Virus record (IMG/VR): IMGVR_UViG_3300025168_000712
Coordinates: 1 to 23,060 of that record
Strand: one strand, 5' to 3'
DNA: 23,060 nucleotides
Source of the DNA: a virus
The notes beneath the pieces are model-generated. The model ran no database searches. It worked only from the letters and a program-made list of their open reading frames with translations, and was not told the origin of the DNA. Numbering within the stretch: position 1 is the first letter of the stretch; each line of letters opens with the position of its first letter. Below, in pieces: positions 10,556 to 17,904 of this stretch. The translations under genes and the position numbers were made by a program.

Positions 10556-12091
10556 ATGGAAAATTCAGCACAGAGGTTCCTTGATCTGTTCACCGGATCT
10601 CAAGGCGCCCATGGACAGACAGACGTTTTAGGTCGTCAAAAGAACGGCAAACAACAGGCAAAATACGAGATTGTCCGTGAACCGTTGACCGTGGAGCTTG
10701 TTCAAGAGCACTTGGACGGGAGCCTTGGTGTTGGGTCTATTCCCATTGATGAGACTAACAAGTGCCTGTTTGGGGCCTTGGACATAGACGACTACAACTT
10801 AGACCTTCCAGTTCTGTTTGCGAAGGTCAAGAGGTTTAAACTGCCTTTGGTCCTGTGTCGGTCCAAGTCTGGCGGCGCACACCTATATCTTTTTATGTCA
10901 GAGAAGGTTGCAGCATCCGAAATGCGCGACAGGCTGGCAGAGTTTGCATCTGTTTTAGGTTGGGGAAACTGCGAGATATTTCCTAAGCAGGAGGAGTTGC
11001 TGGCGGAACGCGGCGATGTGGGAAACTTTATTAACCTTCCTTATCAGAACGCGAAATACACTACCCGCTACGCTTTGAAGAAGGGTGGCGATTCTCTGGA
11101 CTTGGAGAGTTTCCTTACACTGGCCGAGAAGGCTCGGATTACAGCCAAGCAGCTATCCAACATATCCTTGGGGGGAGACAACGGGGTGTTGCCGGATGGC
11201 CCTCCTTGCCTACAGAAGCTAACAGAGTTTGGGATACCTGAAGGCGGCCGCAACATGACGCTGCTCAACGTGGGTGTTTACTACAAGCAAGCGTCACCCA
11301 ACGATTGGAAGGAACTGCTCGAAAAGCATAACCAGGATTACTGCACTCCCCCTCTGCCGGCGCGTGAGGTTGTCCTGATACAGGAGCAGCTGGAAAAGAA
11401 AGAGTATTTTTATACGTGCAAGTCTGAGCCTATCCACGGCCACTGTAACAAGTCGCTCTGCCGGTCGCGGAAGTTCGGAGTAGGTGATGCTAACTCGCAC
11501 GTTCCGGTTGGCGGTCTGACAGTTGTTGAGTCTGAGCCGCCGGTCTGGTTTGTGGACGTGGACGGCGCTCGCCTGGAGTTGTCTACCAAACAGCTACAGA
11601 TGCAGGTTGAGTTTCAACGGGCTTGCATGGAGCAGATGTACAAGATGCCGGCCCGGATGAAGGAGAACGATTGGCGGGATCTGGTCGATAATCTTCTAAG
11701 TGACGCAACACGGATATCGGTTCCAGAAGAGTTGACCCAGAAGGGTCTCTTCGTGGAACTTTTAGAAAACTTTTGCACTTCTAGAATACAGGCACACAGC
11801 CCAGAAGAACTGTTAACGGGAAAGCCTTGGACCGAGGACGGCCTGACGCATTTCAAGTTAAGTTCTCTACAGGATTTTTTAAAGCGCAATAACTTTACGT
11901 TATACACCCGTGGGCAGATCACCGAACGTTTAAAAGAGATGAACAATGGAGCGGAGTCAGACAAGACTTATCGCTTCCAAGATAACAATGATAACTGGAA
12001 GTCTGTGCGTGTCTGGTGTGTACCGGAGATGCATCGCGGTGAGGTTGACCTGCCAGAGGTTACGTTTGAACCAGAAGATCCACCGTTTTGA
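10556..12091 (+). CDS. Archaeo-eukaryotic primase (AEP) of the TOTE-like phage type
   Basis: Makes RNA/DNA primers for replication. The AEP core is clear: ALDIDDY with catalytic D76 and D78, C-R-S-K-S-G-G-A-H (101-109; nucleotide-binding Ser and His), EIFPKQ (140-145) and GNFINLPY (156-163). The same order occurs in the primase domain of TOTE conflict systems and of phage primase-polymerases. A cysteine/histidine cluster, C-K-S-E-P-I-H-G-H-C-N-K-S-L-C, at about residues 288-305 fits a zinc-binding or PriCT-like element. The 511-residue length leaves about 200 unassigned C-terminal residues ending in PEDPPF, an SSB-tail-like tip. Helicase function is supplied by the next gene, which starts within the stop of this one (TTGA). 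The start lacks a ribosome site; an ATG at 10556 is the only early start. Confidence 0.82.
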   Translation: MENSAQRFLDLFTGSQGAHGQTDVLGRQKNGKQQAKYEIVREPLTVELVQEHLDGSLGVGSIPIDETNKCLFGALDIDDYNLDLPVLFAKVKRFKLPLVLCRSKSGGAHLYLFMSEKVAASEMRDRLAEFASVLGWGNCEIFPKQEELLAERGDVGNFINLPYQNAKYTTRYALKKGGDSLDLESFLTLAEKARITAKQLSNISLGGDNGVLPDGPPCLQKLTEFGIPEGGRNMTLLNVGVYYKQASPNDWKELLEKHNQDYCTPPLPAREVVLIQEQLEKKEYFYTCKSEPIHGHCNKSLCRSRKFGVGDANSHVPVGGLTVVESEPPVWFVDVDGARLELSTKQLQMQVEFQRACMEQMYKMPARMKENDWRDLVDNLLSDATRISVPEELTQKGLFVELLENFCTSRIQAHSPEELLTGKPWTEDGLTHFKLSSLQDFLKRNNFTLYTRGQITERLKEMNNGAESDKTYRFQDNNDNWKSVRVWCVPEMHRGEVDLPEVTFEPEDPPF

Positions 12092-13620
12092 CAGACCAGC
12101 ATGAAACCATCCTTGGGCCGCCCGGCACTGGCAAGACCCAGACCAACTCCAACAAGATCAGGGATTGCATTGAGCAAGGCATAGCGCCTGACCGCATAGC
12201 CTGCGTGTCGTTTACGCGTAAGGCTGCGAAGGAAAGCCGAGATCGCGTGTGCAAGGATTGGGGAATTGACGAACGAGACATGCCCTACTTTCAAACGTTG
12301 CATTCCATGGCCTTCCGGGCTGGGGGGTATAGCTCCGATGAAGTTATTGGACCCAAGGAGATGATCGAAATCGGTAATGCTGTTGGGATACCGTTTGGCA
12401 GCAAGGGCAAGACCGATATTGAGACAGACTTTGACACGGTCGGGGTGGCCAAGGGCGATTTCTACATGAGCCAGTATCACCTGTCGCGGAGCAAGGGACT
12501 AAGCCTCGAGGAGATGCACCGACAGTTGGGTGATTATCAGGTTGATTGGCCAGAACTCAAACGTCTTGTAGCGGCCTACAACGACTACAAAAAGGTTCGC
12601 AACAAAATAGACTTCACGGACATGATTGCGAATTTTGTTAAATCAGACGACGGGCCAAACATAGACGCCCTGTTTGTGGACGAGGCGCAGGATCTGTCTA
12701 CCCTTCAGTGGTCCATGGTCGATGTACTGCGGAAGAAGCCCCGCATACAGGTGTTCACGGGCGATGACGATCAAGCCATCATGGGATTCCAGGGTGCGGA
12801 TGTCGGGGCGTTTCTAAACGCGACAGAGAAAAAGACGGTTCTTGAGCAGTCGTACAGGGTTCCTCGTTCAGTTTGGCAAGAGGCCCAGAACATCGTCTGT
12901 CGGATTGAGGGCAGAGCGCCGAAGACTTGTCGTCCCAAGGATGAAGAAGGCAGCGTCCACGTTCACCAGAGCATTTGGGATGTACCGTTTCATGAGGGCG
13001 AGTGGTGCGTCATGGCGCGAACGAACCGCATTGCGTCTCAATATGCTCAGGCTCTTCGTGCGGAAGGGTGGGTCTATAGCCGCAACGGTCACCCCAGCAT
13101 TCCGGTTAAAACATACGAAGCACTTCACGATTGGGAGGAATGGGCCAAGGGAGAGCCGCTGACGCCCACCAAGATAAGAAACGTCTACGCATTCCTAGAA
13201 GTCGATAAAGGCTACTCACGGGGCCATGGGCCGCGTTCCAAGGCCCTTTTGGGGCTGGATTCGGATGCTATGATCAGCATGTCGGAGGCTAGAGACAATA
13301 TGGGGCTTCTGGTGGATGGTTCTGTGCGGTGGCATCGGGCCTTGGGCAAGATTGATCTGGATACCAAGAACTACGTTTTGAATGCTTTGAAGCGCAAAGA
13401 TAACGTGCGTAATCCTCGAATAAAGGTTAGTACTATACACTCAATGAAGGGTGGGGAGGCCGACAACGTTTTGGTCATTCCGGACCTGTCTTATGCGGCT
13501 CATAAGGAATATCAAAAGAATCCGGCGACTGAACACAGGGTCTATTACGTTGCTGTCACCAGAACCAAGAAGGCGTTGCATATAATGCTACCTGAGACGA
13601 ATCGGTTCTACGACTTATGA
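12088..13620 (+). CDS. UvrD/Rep-like superfamily 1 DNA helicase
   Basis: A 510-residue 3'-5' helicase. Walker A GPPGTGKT (residues 10-17), motif Ia VSFTRKAAKESRDRV, motif II VDEAQD (about 196-201), motif III GDDDQAIMGFQGAD (about 227), motif IV QSYRVP, motif V STIHSMKGGEADNVLVI (about 449-465) and motif VI VYYVAVTRTKK (about 485). It is shorter than UvrD (about 720 aa) because the 1B/2B insertions are reduced, as in phage forms. It starts with TTG in the TTGA overlap with the primase stop, so primase and helicase are made in a coupled way; they are probably the replicative pair, since no DnaB-type helicase is present in the window. It ends in an ATGA overlap with the next gene. Confidence 0.9.
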   Translation: MTDQHETILGPPGTGKTQTNSNKIRDCIEQGIAPDRIACVSFTRKAAKESRDRVCKDWGIDERDMPYFQTLHSMAFRAGGYSSDEVIGPKEMIEIGNAVGIPFGSKGKTDIETDFDTVGVAKGDFYMSQYHLSRSKGLSLEEMHRQLGDYQVDWPELKRLVAAYNDYKKVRNKIDFTDMIANFVKSDDGPNIDALFVDEAQDLSTLQWSMVDVLRKKPRIQVFTGDDDQAIMGFQGADVGAFLNATEKKTVLEQSYRVPRSVWQEAQNIVCRIEGRAPKTCRPKDEEGSVHVHQSIWDVPFHEGEWCVMARTNRIASQYAQALRAEGWVYSRNGHPSIPVKTYEALHDWEEWAKGEPLTPTKIRNVYAFLEVDKGYSRGHGPRSKALLGLDSDAMISMSEARDNMGLLVDGSVRWHRALGKIDLDTKNYVLNALKRKDNVRNPRIKVSTIHSMKGGEADNVLVIPDLSYAAHKEYQKNPATEHRVYYVAVTRTKKALHIMLPETNRFYDL

Positions 13621-13889
13621 AACCAGACGAGATTTTAAAAACAGCAGCGTCACTAGTAAGTGGAGATCGCGCCGAGCAATATGGCGACTACACCATCATG
13701 CATCAAAGGGCGGCAGACCTCTGGAGTGCATATTTGAAAGTTGAGATTAAACCGGCAGACGTTGCTCTTTGCATGGCGTTATTAAAAGTAGCAAGGAACG
13801 AAATGGGCCAAGTCAAGCCAGATAACGGTATTGACGCTTCCGCATACGTAGCCTTGTGGTCAGCAATGATGGAAGACAAAAATGCGTGA
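13617..13889 (+). CDS. DUF6378-like phage protein (90 aa)
   Basis: A short helical protein with the family pattern I recognise as DUF6378: S-G-D-R-A-E-Q-Y-G-D-Y near residue 15, then HQRAADLWSAYL and PADVALCMALLKVAR. Several phages carry it near replication genes. The fold is likely related to all-alpha NTP pyrophosphohydrolase-like or dUTPase-associated helical bundles, but no catalytic E-x-x-E-D set is visible, so no enzyme activity is claimed. It is linked to its neighbours by ATGA upstream and an 8-nt overlap with the polymerase. Confidence 0.72.
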   Translation: MKPDEILKTAASLVSGDRAEQYGDYTIMHQRAADLWSAYLKVEIKPADVALCMALLKVARNEMGQVKPDNGIDASAYVALWSAMMEDKNA

Positions 13890-15810
13890 GGACCTGTTTG
13901 ACGAGACTGTCTGGTTCCCTCCGGAACATCTGCCAGACTTGTCCGGCGAGAAAATTATCGCCATAGACACTGAGACACGGGATCCTCACCTGAGAGACTT
14001 GGGGCCAGGGTGGGTTAGAAACGATGGAAACCTTATAGGAATTTCTGTTGCCGCCTCTGAGTGGAGCGCCTACCTGCCGATTGCCCACGAAGGCGGGGGG
14101 AACATGGCAAAAGATCTTGTACTCAGGTGGCTCCAAGACCAATTAGACCACGGAATGTCTGTGGTATTCCACAACGCGCAGTACGATCTAGGGTGGCTCT
14201 TGAGCGAGGGTGTCGAGGTCAAGGGTAAGATACTCGATACCATGGTCGCTGCACCGTTGGTGGATGAAAACCGTTTCAGTTATTCCTTGAATGCCTTGGG
14301 CGCCACTTATCTTGGTGAGCGTAAGGCGGAGGAGGACTTACGAAGGGCGGCGGGTCAGCATGGTGTCGATCCCAAGGCAGAGATGTGGAAGCTGCCGGCA
14401 GACAGGGTTGCTGCCTACGCGGAGAAGGACGCGACCCTCACACTTAGCTTGTGGCATGTTCTGCACAAGAAATTGATGGAGGAAGACTGCGAGAAGATCC
14501 TTGATCTGGAGTTGTCTCTGCTTCCTATGGTGTTTGAGATGAAGCGCCGGGGTGTTCGGGTTGACGTGTCCAAGGCTGAACAAACAAAAAAACTTCTGAC
14601 GGACAAGGAAAACAAGCTTCTTGGGGAGGTCCACAAAGAATCCAATGTTCATCTGGAGCCTTGGAATGCCAGAAGTCTGGCTACGGTGTTTGATAGTTTG
14701 GGATTAAGCTACGAACGAACTGAAAAATCGGATGCTCCCAGTTTCACCAAACATTTCTTGAAGACCCATGAACATCCTGTTGCGCGGAAAATCTTGGAGA
14801 TACGCGAATACAATAAGGCAAATACGACCTTCGTTGATACAATTCTTAATCATCAGCATGATGGTCGAATCCACTGCCAGTTTAACCAGCTGCGCTCAGA
14901 TGAAGGAGGAACTGTTTCGGGGCGATTTTCTTCCAGTAATCCAAACCTGCAACAGGTGCCCTCTAGGCATCCAGAGATAAAATCTTTGATTAGGGGGCTG
15001 TTTATCCCGGAAGACGGTTGCCGCTGGGGAAGCTTTGACTACAGCGCCCAAGAGCCTCGCTGGATGATGCACTACGCTTCCTTAACGCCCTCGACCAAAA
15101 ATAACGAAAAAGTTAAGGAGATTGCGGAGCAATACCAGAATGACGACTTGGACTTCCATCAGATCGTTGCCGATATGGCTGGTGTAAGCCGGACACATGC
15201 CAAAACGATTAACCTTGGGATCATGTACGGTATGGGCATTGGTAAGCTGGCGGCAACCTTGGGGGACATTCCCTTTCAGGAAGCCAAGTCTCTCCGGAAC
15301 GAATATGACGAGAAAGTTCCTTTTATTCGTGCGCTCGCATCTGCTGTAATGGATGCTGCCTCGAAGCGTTCTGAGTTAAGAACCTTATTGGGCCGGAAGT
15401 GTCGATTCCCCATGCGCGAGTTGAAAGGATATTCCAAGGAGTACAAGAAGCCTGTCCACGCAGAGAAGCTGGAAGAGCGTTGGGCGGATGTTCTGAACAC
15501 GCCTGTTGAGGAAAGAGACAAGAACTGGGCCAGCATGAACCCGGAGAGATATCAGGTTGCCTTTGTATACAAGGCTCTCAATCGATTAATCCAGGCTTCG
15601 GCGGCCGATCAGACCAAGCAAGCGATGAAAGACTGCATGGACCATGGACACTGGCCCATGCTCACGGTTCATGACGAGCTCTGCTTCTCAATAGAGAGCG
15701 ATGAACAGGTGACAGAGATCAAGGGTTTGATGGAGAATTGTGCGCCGGGTCTGACCATACCGTCCAGGGTAGACGTAGGGTTGGGTGATAATTGGGGTTC
15801 AGCGAAGTAG
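13882..15810 (+). CDS. polA: DNA polymerase, family A, with 3'-5' exonuclease
   Basis: Replicative phage DNA polymerase, 642 residues. The proofreading domain is intact: Exo I AIDTET (D29, E31), Exo II HNAQYD (about 97-102), Exo III YAEKDAT (about 179-185). The polymerase domain has motif A FDYSAQEPRWM (D386), motif B R-T-H-A-K-T-I-N-L-G-I-M-Y-G (R437, K441, Y449) and motif C HDE (597-599). No 5'-3' exonuclease domain. At the position of E. coli Pol I Phe762 there is leucine (L445), a variant seen in many environmental phage PolA proteins and linked to slower, more accurate or temperate-type replication. It is the last gene of the replication operon and converges with the late operon 5 nt later (TTTAATTAAA between). 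Confidence 0.95.
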   Translation: MREDLFDETVWFPPEHLPDLSGEKIIAIDTETRDPHLRDLGPGWVRNDGNLIGISVAASEWSAYLPIAHEGGGNMAKDLVLRWLQDQLDHGMSVVFHNAQYDLGWLLSEGVEVKGKILDTMVAAPLVDENRFSYSLNALGATYLGERKAEEDLRRAAGQHGVDPKAEMWKLPADRVAAYAEKDATLTLSLWHVLHKKLMEEDCEKILDLELSLLPMVFEMKRRGVRVDVSKAEQTKKLLTDKENKLLGEVHKESNVHLEPWNARSLATVFDSLGLSYERTEKSDAPSFTKHFLKTHEHPVARKILEIREYNKANTTFVDTILNHQHDGRIHCQFNQLRSDEGGTVSGRFSSSNPNLQQVPSRHPEIKSLIRGLFIPEDGCRWGSFDYSAQEPRWMMHYASLTPSTKNNEKVKEIAEQYQNDDLDFHQIVADMAGVSRTHAKTINLGIMYGMGIGKLAATLGDIPFQEAKSLRNEYDEKVPFIRALASAVMDAASKRSELRTLLGRKCRFPMRELKGYSKEYKKPVHAEKLEERWADVLNTPVEERDKNWASMNPERYQVAFVYKALNRLIQASAADQTKQAMKDCMDHGHWPMLTVHDELCFSIESDEQVTEIKGLMENCAPGLTIPSRVDVGLGDNWGSAK

Positions 15811-15815
15811 TTTAA

Positions 15816-17459
15816 TTAAAGTGGTATTCTGTATCCAAGCATACCACGGCTTTCACCATCTGCTGTTCTTTCACCTTCTATCGATGCAGTTCCTGGCCCA
15901 ACAGGATAGTTGAATCCGGCCTTAAAGGAATTCTGGTTATCCCTTCCCTCATTTATTGCTCTGGCGGCTTCAAGGTTGATAATCCCATCTCCAAGAGAAA
16001 AATTCATATTTGCTGAAATATTTTTGTCGTTCCTGTTGGGTTCAAGATACTGAACGCCGACTGTCGGGGCGTTTTCTCCAAACATTCCTCTCAGGATTTG
16101 CCCTTGGCCACCAATACCACGGGTTATGTTGGAGTTACTTTCGGCAATATCTCCTTGTGTGTTCCGCTTCTCAAAGTCACTTTGACCATAACTAACGTTT
16201 GCAGAGTTAGGCCGAAGAATTCTGTCCATGAAGTCAGGGACCACGCCGTCAGGGAACATGGCGCGTATTCCAACATTGTAGCTGGTGGATTTCTGTTTCT
16301 GATTTTGAAGGCGGAAACGGTCTATAACTTCTTGAGGAATACCCATATATCCCGGAGTTACTTCTTCCGTAGATCTTCCGTAGTTTCCGGTTAAAGTTAA
16401 AGCATCCCCTAATGAAATACCGCCATCTGGCGTCCGAAAATTAAAGTTTGATCCGGTAACGCCGGGCGCACCTTCGGATGCTTTAAAACTTGCGAGTCCG
16501 AGGTTCAGGGTGTCTTTAGGTTTTGCGAAGTTCTGGGCAAGACCACCATTAGCAAATTGATCGTCGTCGAAATCGTCGTAGTCATCCTCGGTTTCGGCTT
16601 CATTACCAGCGTTGACGTTCTCGTCATTATAACCATCTACATTACCTATAGTCGAATCATAGGTGGTAGGGGCTGTGAATGATTCGTAGTCAAAGCTCCC
16701 GCCCGGACCATCCATGGATGTCTCGTTACTATCCCAACTAGTACCCTTCACACCCTCTATATCTTCGTACTCTGTGTTCAGACTCCGATCCGCTATATCA
16801 CGTTGACCAAAAAGCGCTTGTTGGTAAGCGCTTGGAACCGGACTCCGAAGCGTTCTTCCAATAAGACTGGTGTCGTACAACCCTAAATTTCTATCTCTCG
16901 TTCTTTGAGAGGCGGGGTCAATCTGCGAAGCAATAGCGCTTGCCGCTATGCCTGGAATACCTGTTAGCCCAAGTGCCGCAACCCCCCCTTTCGCTACAAG
17001 GGCTGCAAGATTGTCTGGGCTGAAACGATCTTTAGCGTCAAAGAAATCCGAGGCCGCGCTCATCGCAATATTAGGCACGCCGGTAATGTTTGCGAGTGCG
17101 CCCAATCCTAATTGGGTTGCTGCACGAGACGCAGTGATGCCTGAACTATCCATATTGTTTGCTGACGGAGGAGCAGTAATCTCATCCCAGTTGTATAGTT
17201 CTCCCGGATTAGGTCTAGGAGCAGTTGTTGACGATGGAGCAGTTGTTGACGATGGAGCAGAAAGAAAGTTGCCAGAAAGAGGACTTATCACATCCGTCGC
17301 AGGTGTGGCCGTTTTAAAAACGGGGGTGGGAGATTGAGCGGTGCTTTGAATATCTTCATAAGATACCGGCGATAGAGAACTCAAAAATTCCAAAGTTTCA
17401 GCACTAGGGTCAGCACTATATATGTCCTGCAATTGCTCAGACGTGTAATAGCTAACCAT
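15816..17459 (-). CDS. Virion-associated protein with barrel-like C-terminal half (547 aa)
   Basis: The N-terminal 100 residues are low-complexity (Ser/Thr/Pro/Ala, including APSSTTAPSSTTAP from a tandem 18-bp repeat). Residues 105-185 are Gly/Ala-rich and hydrophobic (LGLGALANITGVP, ALVAKGGVAALGLTGIPGIAASAIA). A strongly acidic linker (DDYDDFDDDQFANGGLA, about 295) leads to residues 320-547, which show the alternating pattern of beta strands with polar turns (SYNVGIRAMFP, VGVQYLEP, ISANMNFSLGDG, FKAGFNYPVG) and end in YRIPL. This resembles an outer-membrane barrel or beta-solenoid. It follows the M15 peptidase with an 8-nt overlap and is the last gene of the late operon. It may be an ejected or membrane-channel protein; the function is not established. 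Confidence 0.65.
   Translation of the reverse strand: MVSYYTSEQLQDIYSADPSAETLEFLSSLSPVSYEDIQSTAQSPTPVFKTATPATDVISPLSGNFLSAPSSTTAPSSTTAPRPNPGELYNWDEITAPPSANNMDSSGITASRAATQLGLGALANITGVPNIAMSAASDFFDAKDRFSPDNLAALVAKGGVAALGLTGIPGIAASAIASQIDPASQRTRDRNLGLYDTSLIGRTLRSPVPSAYQQALFGQRDIADRSLNTEYEDIEGVKGTSWDSNETSMDGPGGSFDYESFTAPTTYDSTIGNVDGYNDENVNAGNEAETEDDYDDFDDDQFANGGLAQNFAKPKDTLNLGLASFKASEGAPGVTGSNFNFRTPDGGISLGDALTLTGNYGRSTEEVTPGYMGIPQEVIDRFRLQNQKQKSTSYNVGIRAMFPDGVVPDFMDRILRPNSANVSYGQSDFEKRNTQGDIAESNSNITRGIGGQGQILRGMFGENAPTVGVQYLEPNRNDKNISANMNFSLGDGIINLEAARAINEGRDNQNSFKAGFNYPVGPGTASIEGERTADGESRGMLGYRIPL
17221..17256. repeat. 18-bp tandem repeat within the late gene
   Basis: GCAGTTGTTGACGATGGA is present twice in perfect tandem (17221-17238, 17239-17256), encoding the SSTTAP hexapeptide twice on the minus strand. 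A recent slippage or duplication in a low-complexity linker. Confidence 0.9.
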
Positions 17460-17904
17460 TTAACGCGCCCCAATGACGGCCATCAAAGACCCGTGCTGAC
17501 TTTCGATTATCGTTTTCGATTGTGTAGCTACAATGCACCCAGCCGGAATCTGGAATGTCTTCCTTGTAAAATTCCAATATCAATTGGTCGAACTCGCAGT
17601 TCTCCATAACCCACAGAGCCACTTCTTTGTTCGAGATACCCGGAACCTCAAAGTCTACCGCCTCACCTTTAACGTGCTGCGAGTTACCTGACGAACCAAT
17701 CGCTCGATTTAACTCAAGACAACGAAAACCGCTGTTCGGCGCGAACGGTATGCCGTAGTGGTTGCGGACAGGCTCAAGGACCTGGTCACAGACCATGATC
17801 AGGTTTTCAACTTCCACGGACCCTGGTTCATTGGCAATGCCCAGCCGTTCGGCGGTAGACGACTTGGTAAGCTCGCTCAGGGTGAAGTGATCAGAGATTT
17901 GCAT
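17452..17904 (-). CDS. M15 family D-Ala-D-Ala-type peptidase (endolysin-like)
   Basis: A 150-residue zinc peptidase that cleaves peptidoglycan cross-links. FTLSELTKSSTA at the start, SGFRC (58-62), SQHVKGEAVDFE (H77 and D84 as zinc ligands) and W-V-H-C-S-Y (H124, third ligand) are the peptidase M15A pattern. It has no signal peptide, so it needs a holin, or it is a virion component that opens the wall during entry. The second possibility fits its place between a giant internal protein and a barrel-like protein in the late operon. Its ATG shares the A of the upstream stop (TAATG), and its end overlaps the next ATG. Confidence 0.9.
   Translation of the reverse strand: MQISDHFTLSELTKSSTAERLGIANEPGSVEVENLIMVCDQVLEPVRNHYGIPFAPNSGFRCLELNRAIGSSGNSQHVKGEAVDFEVPGISNKEVALWVMENCEFDQLILEFYKEDIPDSGWVHCSYTIENDNRKSARVFDGRHWGALNG

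Noticed and set aside
12703-12714. Fourth copy of the promoter element (CAGTGGTCCATG)
   Set aside because: Only 12 bases match, TTGACA is absent, and it lies in the middle of conserved helicase coding sequence.
15811-15820. TTTAATTAAA palindrome between polymerase and late operon as a bidirectional terminator
   Set aside because: The stem is AT-only, without a loop or GC content to stabilise it; it could be read-through space, so no terminator is called.
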